From: Burkholderia sp052045245
Lineage (GTDB): Bacteria > Pseudomonadota > Gammaproteobacteria > Burkholderiales > Burkholderiaceae
DNA length: 64,000 nt
NCBI RefSeq assembly: GCF_052045245.1
Contig: NZ_JBQEON010000016.1
Span: 1-64,000 of the forward strand
Direction of reading: 5' to 3'
This document shows positions 11,221 to 18,490 of the stretch, one piece after another (position 1 is the stretch's first letter; the number at the start of each line of letters is the position of its first letter). A program made the translations under genes and the position numbers. The notes beneath the pieces are model-generated. The model had not been told where the DNA came from. It ran no database searches and saw only the letters and a list, made by a program, of their open reading frames with translations.

Positions 11221-13224
11221 ATGGATGACGAAAACGATAGCGCGGTGCTCGAGGCGCACGTCGGTACGCGCAGCCCCTGCTGGCGTCTCGGCAGCGACAG
11301 CAATGCACTCGAGCTGGCCGCCGTCCGCGGCCTGACCAACGTCGCGATCGCGTTGAGCGGCGAGCAGGCCGCGCGGATTCGCGCGCTCACCGGCGTCACG
11401 TCGCACCTCGTGCTCGACCTCGTGCTGTTCGGCAACGCGATCAGCCTGCATCTGGTCGGCAGGAAGGTCGACACCGGCAACTGGGCCGGCACGGCCTCCG
11501 CGTATTCCGATGCCGCATCCGTCGCCGGCGATCTCGCGCACGGGCTCGCGTTTGCCGAGCAGGTCGTGTCCGAAGTGAATTCGCTCGTCGTGATCCTCGA
11601 CCGCAACGGCATGGTGCAGCGCTTCAACCGTCTGTGCGAGGAAGTCACCGGCAAGCGCGAAGTCGACGTGATCGGCCGCAGCGCGTTCGAGCTGTTCATG
11701 AGCCCCGAGCAGGGCGCGCAGTCGCGCAGCAACATTACCGGCTTTTTCGCGAGCAACAGCTCGTTCGCGGTCGAGCGCTACATCAACACGGTCAACGGGC
11801 CGCGCCTGTTCCAGTTCCGCAACAAGTTCGTGCAGAGCGGCAGCGGCGTCGACGAGCAGTTCCTGATCTGCTCGGGCATCGACATCACCGAGGAGCGCAA
11901 CGCGCAGCATCGGCTCAGCGAACTCGCGAACACCGACGTGCTGACCGGCTTGCCGAACCGCCATGCGATCAGCGAGCGCATCCTTACGGCGCTGGCCGAG
12001 GATCGCACCGACATGCGCGGCCAGGTCGGCATCCTGTTCCTCGATCTCGACAACTTCAAGCGCGTCAACGATCACTACGGGCACATCACCGGCGACCGCC
12101 TGTTGCAGGACGTGTCCGCGATCATCAGCGGCTGCCTGCCGTCCGGCGCGACGCTCGCGCGGCTCGGCGGCGACGAATTCCTGGTGCTGTTCGAGCACGG
12201 CACGCGGCCGCTGCTCGAAGCGACCGCGCAGATCATCCTCGAACGGATGCGCACGCCGATTCATCTCGGGCTGATGGAGGTCTACACGAGCTGCTCGATC
12301 GGCATCGCGATGTATCCGCAGCACGGCGATTCGCTCGAGACGCTGATCCGCAGCGCCGACACCGCGATGTATGTCGCCAAGGAAGAAGGCAAGCATACGT
12401 ACCGCGTGTTCTCGCTGGAGATGAACCAGAAGGTCGCGAAGTACATGTGGCTCGACACGAACCTGCGCAAGGCGCTCGAGGAAGAGCAGTTCGTGCTGCA
12501 CTACCAGCCGGTCGTCGACATCGCGACGGGCGACGTGCACGGCGTCGAGGCGCTGATCCGCTGGCAGTCGCCCGATCGCGGGCTCGTCGCGCCAGTCGAG
12601 TTCATCCGTTTCGCGGAGGAGTCGGGGCTGATCGCGCCGCTCGGGCGCTGGGTGATGCGCACCGCGGCCGCGCAGGCCGCCGCGTGGAAGGCGAAGGGGC
12701 TCGGCGTGCGGATCGCGGTGAATGTGTCGGCGCGGCAGTTGCAGGACATGAACATCGTCCACCAGTTCGCGTCGATTCTCGACGGCGCGGGGCTGAAGCC
12801 GAGCCTCGTCGACATCGAGCTCACCGAAAGCAGCTTCATCGAGGACGAAGAGACGGCGCACGAGCTGATGAAGCAGTTCCGCCAGCTCGGCGCGGAGATT
12901 CATCTCGACGATTTCGGCACCGGCTATTCGTCGCTGTCGCAGCTGTCGCGCCTGCCGCTCGATTCGATCAAGCTCGATCGCAGCTTCATCACGGGCATCG
13001 ACCGCAATCCGCGCTCGCAGGCGCTGGTGCGCTCGGTCGTGTCGCTCGCGAAGGCGCTGAGTTTCTCGGTGGTGGCCGAAGGCGTCGAGACGCGCGCGGA
13101 AGCCGAGTTCCTGAAGCAGATCGACGTCGATCACGCGCAGGGCTTCTATTTCGCGCGGCCGATGCCGGCGCAGGCCTTCGAGGCCTGGCTCGCGGAAACG
13201 AGAAAGCTCAGGCTGATCGCCTGA
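11221..13224 (+). CDS. rpfR: RpfR: BDSF receptor, FI-PAS-GGDEF-EAL c-di-GMP enzyme
   Basis: A 667-residue protein. Residues 1-95 match the RpfF-interaction (FI) region, a PAS domain follows at about 110-225 (SLVVILDRNGMVQRFNRLCEE), then a GGDEF domain with GGDEF at 316-320, and an EAL domain with EAL at 443-445 plus ELTESSF, DDFGTGYSS and VAEGVET. Both catalytic motifs are intact; I see no RxxD inhibitory site before GGDEF. In B. cenocepacia, RpfR binds the cis-2-dodecenoic acid signal (BDSF) through PAS and lowers c-di-GMP, controlling biofilm and virulence. The neighbour is rpfF, convergent with it, as in that species. The ATG at 11221 gives the known length; a GTG lies two codons upstream. 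Confidence 0.93.
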   Translation: MDDENDSAVLEAHVGTRSPCWRLGSDSNALELAAVRGLTNVAIALSGEQAARIRALTGVTSHLVLDLVLFGNAISLHLVGRKVDTGNWAGTASAYSDAASVAGDLAHGLAFAEQVVSEVNSLVVILDRNGMVQRFNRLCEEVTGKREVDVIGRSAFELFMSPEQGAQSRSNITGFFASNSSFAVERYINTVNGPRLFQFRNKFVQSGSGVDEQFLICSGIDITEERNAQHRLSELANTDVLTGLPNRHAISERILTALAEDRTDMRGQVGILFLDLDNFKRVNDHYGHITGDRLLQDVSAIISGCLPSGATLARLGGDEFLVLFEHGTRPLLEATAQIILERMRTPIHLGLMEVYTSCSIGIAMYPQHGDSLETLIRSADTAMYVAKEEGKHTYRVFSLEMNQKVAKYMWLDTNLRKALEEEQFVLHYQPVVDIATGDVHGVEALIRWQSPDRGLVAPVEFIRFAEESGLIAPLGRWVMRTAAAQAAAWKAKGLGVRIAVNVSARQLQDMNIVHQFASILDGAGLKPSLVDIELTESSFIEDEETAHELMKQFRQLGAEIHLDDFGTGYSSLSQLSRLPLDSIKLDRSFITGIDRNPRSQALVRSVVSLAKALSFSVVAEGVETRAEAEFLKQIDVDHAQGFYFARPMPAQAFEAWLAETRKLRLIA

Positions 13225-13239
13225 GCGTCCCCTCATGAC

Positions 13240-13263
13240 GGCGCGCGCCNGGCGGCGCGCGCC
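13240..13263. terminator. GC-only hairpin between convergent rpfR and rpfF
   Basis: Two copies of the self-complementary GGCGCGCGCC (13240-13249 and 13254-13263) form a 10-base stem with a 4-base loop. The undetermined base N at 13250 is in the loop. No T-run follows on either strand, so if it terminates transcription it does so as a pause structure for both genes. Confidence 0.55.
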
Positions 13264-13270
13264 GCTCGCA

Positions 13271-14134
13271 TCACACCGTGCGCAGCTTCGACACGCGCCG
13301 GTTCTGCAGCATCACGAGGCGTTCCATGTACGCGAGATCCTTCGGCTCGATCGTGAACGCCGCGCGCACCCATTCCTCGGTGACGTCCATCAGCTCGGAG
13401 CGCGTGAGCTGGAACACGCGTTCGCGTGCGCGCAGCATCGCGCGGATGCCGTTCAGCTTCGGCTTCATCACGTCGATGAAGGTGCGCGTCGCGAGGTACG
13501 CGTCGCCCGCGTCGAACGTCTGGTCGATCAGCCCGCGATCCTCGTACCACTCGGCCGCGTGCGCCTCGCCGGACGAAATCAGCGATTCCGCGAGCCCGCG
13601 ATCCGCCTTGCGCGCGACCAGCGAATAGCCGCCCATGCCCGGGAACAGGTTGAACGCGATTTCGGGAAAGCCGAGCTTCACGCCCTTCTGCGCGAGCATG
13701 TAGTGGTGCGCGAGGGCGGCCTCGAAGCCGCCGCCCAGCGCGCTGCCCTCGACCATCGCGATCGAGATCGCCCCGGTGCCGAAGCCCGTGTAGATCTCGT
13801 ACACGCCGTCGATGCACGAGCGCGCATAGGCCATCAGCTGGTCGCGCCGGCCGCTGCGGATCGCGTCGACGAAGAAGCTCAGGTCGCCGCCGACGTTGAA
13901 CAGCTCGGGGACGAGCGAGCCCGTCACCCAGAAGTCGAACCGCAGGCCGGAGTCGCGTGCGACGCGCGCGAGATGGATGATGTCGGTGACGAGTTGCTGG
14001 TTGAAGCACGGCCGCGGCTCCGATCGCAGCATCATCCACATGACGTTGCGCCCTTCCTCATAGAACGCGGTCAGTTGCGAGAGTTCTCCTGCTTCGTAAA
14101 ACGGACGGCACGCCGGATGGGATTGGAGTTGCAT
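13271..14134 (-). CDS. rpfF: RpfF: BDSF (diffusible signal factor) synthase, crotonase family
   Basis: A 287-residue crotonase-fold enzyme. The oxyanion/active-site segment is MVEGSALGGGFEAALA followed by KLGFPEIAFNLFPGMGG. Glu138 and Glu158 align with the two catalytic glutamates of Xanthomonas RpfF. The enzyme acts on acyl-ACP as both dehydratase and thioesterase to make cis-2-dodecenoic acid (BDSF). Length and the convergent position beside rpfR agree with the B. cenocepacia pair. The start at 14134 is the ATG of MQLQSHPACRPFYE; longer frames upstream are not conserved-looking and run through a repeat. Confidence 0.93.
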   Translation of the reverse strand: MQLQSHPACRPFYEAGELSQLTAFYEEGRNVMWMMLRSEPRPCFNQQLVTDIIHLARVARDSGLRFDFWVTGSLVPELFNVGGDLSFFVDAIRSGRRDQLMAYARSCIDGVYEIYTGFGTGAISIAMVEGSALGGGFEAALAHHYMLAQKGVKLGFPEIAFNLFPGMGGYSLVARKADRGLAESLISSGEAHAAEWYEDRGLIDQTFDAGDAYLATRTFIDVMKPKLNGIRAMLRARERVFQLTRSELMDVTEEWVRAAFTIEPKDLAYMERLVMLQNRRVSKLRTV

Positions 14135-14647
14135 GGTATGTCCTCGTGAGATGTGGTTTTTCAAACCGCCGCGGCCGACGCAATGGAAACCTGCCCCCGC
14201 AGGGCACCGGCCGCGAGGCACCGCCATTGTTGCGCGCGCACAAAAGTCGAACGGCGGGAAACAACGCACGACCGGGACATGGGCCGGCATCGCGACCGCG
14301 CGAACCGTGCGAACCATGCGAACCATGCGAGCGACGGGATCGATGTGAGCGCGTGACGGGAGGACGGCGAGGGAGGGGGCCGGGCCGGTGCGTTTCGCGG
14401 GGTGCGGAGGCGTGGAGGCGTGGAGGACGGCCGGCGGGACGGCGGGCTGCCGATCCGCGTGGCCGGCCGGCGGATGGCGCGCGCACGCCGCGCCGGGGAG
14501 GCGCCGGGCGTGCCGGTCGCTTACGTGTTGAAAGCGGCGTCGCGCCGTCGGCCGCGTCTCATGGATTGTGCGGACTGGTGCAGCGGCCGGCCGTCGGCTA
14601 GCTTTGGAGGATTACGCCCGCCGCGCCCCGCGTTCCGGGAGGGGACC
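14135..14647. other. Divergent intergenic region of rpfF and the permease gene
   Basis: About 510 bases without a supported gene. It must hold the promoters of rpfF (leftward) and of the permease (rightward). It contains the short tandem repeat listed separately. I found no clear promoter pair. Confidence 0.4.
14300..14326. repeat. Three tandem 9-base units GCGAACCRT
   Basis: Units at 14300, 14309 and 14318 differ only in one base (GCGAACCGT, then GCGAACCAT twice). A small variable-number repeat; function unknown. Confidence 0.7.
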
Positions 14648-16618
14648 ATGACCGCACTCCAGAAGATGTGGCAGTTGCTCGTCGGAAAGCCGCTGGACCC
14701 GCTCGATCCGCGCACGCGCCATGCGATCGCGGTGACGCCGTTGCTGGCCTGGGTCGGGCTCGGCGCCGACGGGCTATCGTCGTCGTGCTACGGCCCGGAG
14801 GAGGCGTTCCTCGCGCTCGCGCACCACACGCCGCTCGCGCTGTTCCTCGCCTGCGCGACCGCGGCGACCGTGTTCATCATCGCGCTCGGCTACAACCAGG
14901 TGATCGAGCTGTTCCCGACCGGCGGCGGCGGCTATCGCGTCGCGACGTCGCTGCTCGGGTCGAAGCCGGGCCTCGTGTCGGGCGCGGCGCTGCTGGTCGA
15001 CTACGTGCTGACCGTCGCGACGTCGCTCGCGAGCGGCGTCGACGCGTTCTTCAGCCTGCTGCCGGTCAGCGCGCAGGGGTTCAAGCTCACCACCGAGATC
15101 GTGCTGATTCTGATGATGACGGGGCTCAATTTCCGCGGGATGCGCGAGTCGATCATGGTGCTGTTGCCGATCTTCATCGGCTTCGTGATCCTGCATTTCG
15201 GGCTGATCGTGTATGGCGTCGCGGTACACGGCAGCAATCTCGCGATGATCGTCCCCGATGCCGTGCGCGAGGCGAGCGGGATGTCGCAGTCGGTCGGCAG
15301 TTTCGTGATGCTCGCGCTGCTGATGCGCGCGTTCTCGCTCGGCGGCGGGACTTATACCGGCCTCGAGGCCGTGTCGAACAACGTGAACATGCTTGCCGAT
15401 CCGCGCGTGCCCAACGGCAAGGTGACGATGTGGTACATGTCGACCTCGCTCGCGTTCACCGCCGGCGGCATCATCCTGCTGTACATGCTGTGGCACGCGC
15501 GGCCCGTCGACGGCCAGACGCTCAACGCGGTCGTGTTCGGCAGCGTGATCGACCATCTCGGGCTCGGTTCGGCCTTCGCGCGCCACGCATTGCTCGCGGC
15601 GGTGCTCGCGTTCGAGGCCGGGCTGCTGCTGGTCGGCGCGCAGACGGGCTTCCTCGACGGGCCGGCCGTGCTGTCGAACATGGCGTCGGACTCGTGGGTG
15701 CCGCGTCATTTCCGCGACCTGTCGGGGCGCCTCGTGCGGCAGAACGGCATCATCGTCGTCGGCCTGTCGAGCCTCGTGATCCTGCTGTGGACGCACGGCA
15801 ACGTCGACGTGCTCGTCGTGCTGTACAGCATCAACGTGTTCCTCACGTTCAGCATGTCGCTGCTCGGGCTGTGCACGTACTGGTGGCGCCATCGCAGCGA
15901 GCGCGGCTGGTTCAAGCACTTCTTCCTGTCGGCGCTCGGGCTGAGCGTGACGGCGACCGTGCTCGTCATCACGCTGATCGAGAAGTTCACGGCCGGCGGC
16001 TGGCTCACGGTGCTCGTGACGAGTGCGGTGATCGCGCTGTGCTTCATGATCAACCGTCACTACGCGTACACGCGCGTGCAGCTCGCGAAGGAGGATGCGC
16101 TGTTCTCCGGGGCGCCGCCGGCAGTCGACGAAGCCACCGCGCCGGGCCGGCCCGATCCGGCGCAGCCGACGGCCGTGCTGCTGGTCGGCAAGCATCGCGG
16201 TGCGAGCATGCACGCGCTGCTGTGGGTCAACCGGCTGTTTCCCGGACACTTCCGCAACGTGATCTTTCTCGCGGTGGGCGAGGTCGACGCGAAGGCGTAC
16301 GACGGGCACGAGCATCTCGAGCGGCTGCGTCACACGATCACCGAATCGCTCGACTACTATGTCGCGCATTGCCGCCGCAACGGCATCGCGGCCGACTACC
16401 GGATCGCATTCGGCACGAACCCGGTCCTCGAGTTCATGAACCTCGCGTCGTCGACGCTCGATGCGTATCCGAACGCCGTGTGCTTCGCGAGCAAGCTGAT
16501 CTTCCGGCGCGTGAATTTCCTGACCGCGTGGCTGCACAACCAGACGCCGGTCGAATTGCAGGCGCGGTTGCACGTCGAGGGCCGGCAGATGGTGTTGTTG
16601 CCGATGAACGTCGGGTAG
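14648..16618 (+). CDS. APC-superfamily permease, KimA-like (putative potassium/cation importer)
   Basis: A 656-residue inner-membrane protein with about 12 hydrophobic segments over residues 25-470. A cytoplasmic C-terminal domain of about 160 residues (AVLLVGKHRGASMHALLWVN) resembles the tail of KimA/YdaO-type permeases. The N-terminus has LGADGLSSSCYGPEEAF, the family signature. KimA proteins import potassium with protons and belong to the KUP-like branch of APC transporters; other substrates are possible. I chose the ATG at 14648 because it has a GGAGGGG site and starts the conserved region; about 80 upstream in-frame codons look non-coding. Confidence 0.8.
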   Translation: MTALQKMWQLLVGKPLDPLDPRTRHAIAVTPLLAWVGLGADGLSSSCYGPEEAFLALAHHTPLALFLACATAATVFIIALGYNQVIELFPTGGGGYRVATSLLGSKPGLVSGAALLVDYVLTVATSLASGVDAFFSLLPVSAQGFKLTTEIVLILMMTGLNFRGMRESIMVLLPIFIGFVILHFGLIVYGVAVHGSNLAMIVPDAVREASGMSQSVGSFVMLALLMRAFSLGGGTYTGLEAVSNNVNMLADPRVPNGKVTMWYMSTSLAFTAGGIILLYMLWHARPVDGQTLNAVVFGSVIDHLGLGSAFARHALLAAVLAFEAGLLLVGAQTGFLDGPAVLSNMASDSWVPRHFRDLSGRLVRQNGIIVVGLSSLVILLWTHGNVDVLVVLYSINVFLTFSMSLLGLCTYWWRHRSERGWFKHFFLSALGLSVTATVLVITLIEKFTAGGWLTVLVTSAVIALCFMINRHYAYTRVQLAKEDALFSGAPPAVDEATAPGRPDPAQPTAVLLVGKHRGASMHALLWVNRLFPGHFRNVIFLAVGEVDAKAYDGHEHLERLRHTITESLDYYVAHCRRNGIAADYRIAFGTNPVLEFMNLASSTLDAYPNAVCFASKLIFRRVNFLTAWLHNQTPVELQARLHVEGRQMVLLPMNVG

Positions 16619-16680
16619 CGGAGCGGTGAGGCGCGTCGGCATGTTCGCGACACAAGTCACCCCATTGCGGGGCCGTACGC

Positions 16681-16708
16681 TTGAATACATCACAACGTGA
16701 TATAAAAT
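16681..16708 (+). promoter_or_regulatory. Promoter with palindromic operator, copy 1
   Basis: TTGAAT (16681-16686), 16 bases, TAAAAT (16703-16708) makes a plausible promoter. Its spacer holds TACATCAC-AAC-GTGATATA (16686-16704), a near-perfect inverted repeat that recurs at 18248. It lies about 215 bases upstream of the DUF1840 gene, the next gene on this strand. Confidence 0.55.
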
Positions 16709-16918
16709 GAAAACAGGCCTTCGTGTCATCCGGCCGCTACGCCGCAGACGAACCCGGCCGCGCGATGCGCACATCGTGCCGGGCGAACGTCCGGTTCAGA
16801 AGAACGGGGCGGCAACCGGGCGCAGCAGGATGGCCGCGGGCCTCGCCGCGACCGGCGGCCAGTGCCGCACGGTCTCGCGGCGACCAGGCGACGAAGCGAC
16901 AACAAGAGGACATTGACG

Positions 16919-17239
16919 ATGATGGTTACGTTTCGGTCATCCGCCGCGCCGGACATCGTGATGTTGCGCGATCTGGCGCAGTATCTGCTGGGGCTCGTCG
17001 GCAAGGGGCTCGACGTACGCGGTGTGATTTCGACTGACGAATTGCCGGGCGCGATCGCGCGGCTCGAGCAGGCAATCAGGGATGACGCGGCGCAGGAAAG
17101 CGCGCACGAGCGTTCGACGCAGGCGCTGCGCACTGAACTGGCACCGCATGCGGGCGGGCTCGCGCAACGCGCGTGGCCGTTGCTGGACATGATGCGTGCA
17201 GCCCATGCACAGGGCCGGCACGTGATGTGGGGCGTATAG
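16919..17239 (+). CDS. DUF1840 protein
   Basis: A 106-residue cytoplasmic protein. The family block MLRDLAQYLLGLVGKGLDVRG and the conserved VISTDELPGAIARLEQAI segment identify DUF1840, a small protein family of beta-proteobacteria with no known function. The ATG at 16919 (a second ATG follows at once) has an AGAGGA site eight bases upstream. A palindromic operator lies 215 bases upstream. The stop codon lies within a short tandem repeat. Confidence 0.8.
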   Translation: MMVTFRSSAAPDIVMLRDLAQYLLGLVGKGLDVRGVISTDELPGAIARLEQAIRDDAAQESAHERSTQALRTELAPHAGGLAQRAWPLLDMMRAAHAQGRHVMWGV

Positions 17240-17268
17240 GGACGTATAGGGATATAGGGACGTATAGG
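17231..17268. repeat. Short tandem repeat of (GA)CGTATAGG units
   Basis: Four imperfect copies of GACGTATAGG follow one another (starting 17231, 17241, 17251 and 17259; the third is shortened to GATATAGG). The DUF1840 stop codon lies inside the first copy. Confidence 0.7.
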
Positions 17269-17388
17269 CACTGTAGGCGCGCAACGCGCGCCCACTGCCT
17301 GGGACTGGACCTCCGCTGCAAGGCCGACCGCTGGCGTCGCATGACGTCATGCCGTCGGCCGATTTTTTTGCGCGGCGCGCTGGGCCGG

Positions 17389-17547
17389 TTACGAATGGTG
17401 GTGCGTATGCGAGCGCGCCGAGCGCCGCGAGCCGCGGTGCAGCAGCCGGTCGCGCGTGCGGTCGCGGCTGCGCGGTTCCGCGAAGAACAGCACCGCGAAC
17501 ACGAGGACCACGAGCAGCACGATGGTCGGAACGATCCCGTTTTCCAT
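17389..17547 (-). CDS. Small single-span membrane protein, unknown function
   Basis: A 52-codon gene starting MENGIVPTIVLLVVLV. One hydrophobic helix (residues 5-23) is followed by a strongly basic arginine/histidine-rich tail ending SHTHHHS. It has a GGAGGC ribosome site six bases before the ATG, which supports it as a real gene despite its size. It is last of three tiny genes transcribed leftward from the operator at 18248. I do not recognise the family. Confidence 0.6.
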   Translation of the reverse strand: MENGIVPTIVLLVVLVFAVLFFAEPRSRDRTRDRLLHRGSRRSARSHTHHHS

Positions 17548-17592
17548 GTCGCCTCCGGCAGGTTGGGGAACGAGGGGCGCCGTGAGCCGGCG

Positions 17593-17874
17593 TCAGCGGG
17601 CCGGCACGGGCGTAACGCGCCCGGCGAGTGTCGTATCGATGAAGCGCTTGGCCAGCGCGATCGAGACCCTGACCGCATCCGCGTCGCTGCGGAACACGTG
17701 ATGCTTCGGATCGAGCAGGTGCGCCTCGTGGCGGCCGCCGGCATCGCGCCAGCACACGACGGCGAGCGGCTGGTACAGCGCACCGAGCGCGAGGCCTTCG
17801 CCGGCCGCCGCGTCGACCATCGCGCCCGCGCGGATCTCGCAGCGGTGATAGATCATGCAGAGCTGTGATTCCAT
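17593..17874 (-). CDS. Hypothetical 93-residue protein
   Basis: The protein begins MESQLCMIYHRCEIRAGAMVD and ends in LAKRFIDTTLAGRVTPVPAR. No signal peptide, membrane helix or known domain is evident; three cysteines are present. The ATG at 17874 has an AAGGGGAT ribosome site. It is the middle gene of the leftward three-gene set and is unrecognised. Confidence 0.7.
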   Translation of the reverse strand: MESQLCMIYHRCEIRAGAMVDAAAGEGLALGALYQPLAVVCWRDAGGRHEAHLLDPKHHVFRSDADAVRVSIALAKRFIDTTLAGRVTPVPAR

Positions 17875-17971
17875 GGTGATCCCCTTCACGGGCATCGGCC
17901 ATTCCGACCCCGCGCCGCGACCGCGCACGTCGCGGCAGGCACGGAGCGCAAGCGCGATGGCCGAGCCGCGT

Positions 17972-18157
17972 TTACGTCAGCATCGGCATCGCTTCGATCA
18001 GCGCGATTCCGAGCAGCGCGCCGAGCGCGGCGCCGATCAGCTTCGGATGCCACCGATCGAGATGCAGCGACGTGAGCAGCGCCCCGATCAGGATCACGCC
18101 CAGCAGCGCGAACGCGATCACGAGATAACCGATTTCGAAATCGTTGTTGATCAGCAT
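17972..18157 (-). CDS. Small two-span membrane protein, unknown function
   Basis: A 61-residue protein with two hydrophobic segments (about 10-28 and 40-58) separated by a loop LHLDRWHPK; the second helix is glycine/alanine-rich (LIGAALGALLGIALIEA). The ATG at 18157 follows a GGAGAC ribosome site. It is the first gene after the operator at 18248-18266 and leads the leftward small-gene set. I do not recognise the family. Confidence 0.7.
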   Translation of the reverse strand: MLINNDFEIGYLVIAFALLGVILIGALLTSLHLDRWHPKLIGAALGALLGIALIEAMPMLT

Positions 18158-18243
18158 GATGTCTCCTTCCCCATGTCGGCGTGTCGAACTCACCGGATCG
18201 CCATTCGTTTCGGCGACATCGCACGCACGCTTTGCCTGTCTGA

Positions 18244-18266
18244 ATTATATATCACAACGTGATATA
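18244..18266. promoter_or_regulatory. Palindromic operator, copy 2, with leftward -10
   Basis: TATATCAC-AAC-GTGATATA (18248-18266) is a perfect 8-base inverted repeat with a 3-base centre. On the minus strand TATAAT (18249 to 18244) overlaps its edge, so a bound protein would block leftward transcription. The same sequence with one change is at 16686-16704. The rightward transglutaminase-like gene begins 225 bases away, similar to the spacing at copy 1. Confidence 0.65.
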
Positions 18267-18490
18267 AAAAGCGATCGCGCGGGGCACAGGCCGCGAAGGG
18301 GTGGCAGTCGGCCTGCGTGATGCGTGCGCGGCGTTCCTGCCGGCCTGGTGCCCGACGGCGCGGCTCGCCGTTACCCGGCTTGACGCTCGCGGGCACGTCA
18401 CCCACACTGGGTTGATCGACGGGGCGCGGTGTGCGCGGATGCGTGCGAGTCGCGTCCCGACCTGAACACGAACGCACGGAGAGCTTCGAC

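Noticed and set aside
17340..17930. Larger leftward genes through the small-gene cluster (frames of 111-235 codons)
   Set aside because: They are in other frames than the small genes, which have ribosome sites and hydrophobic helices; the large frames do not.
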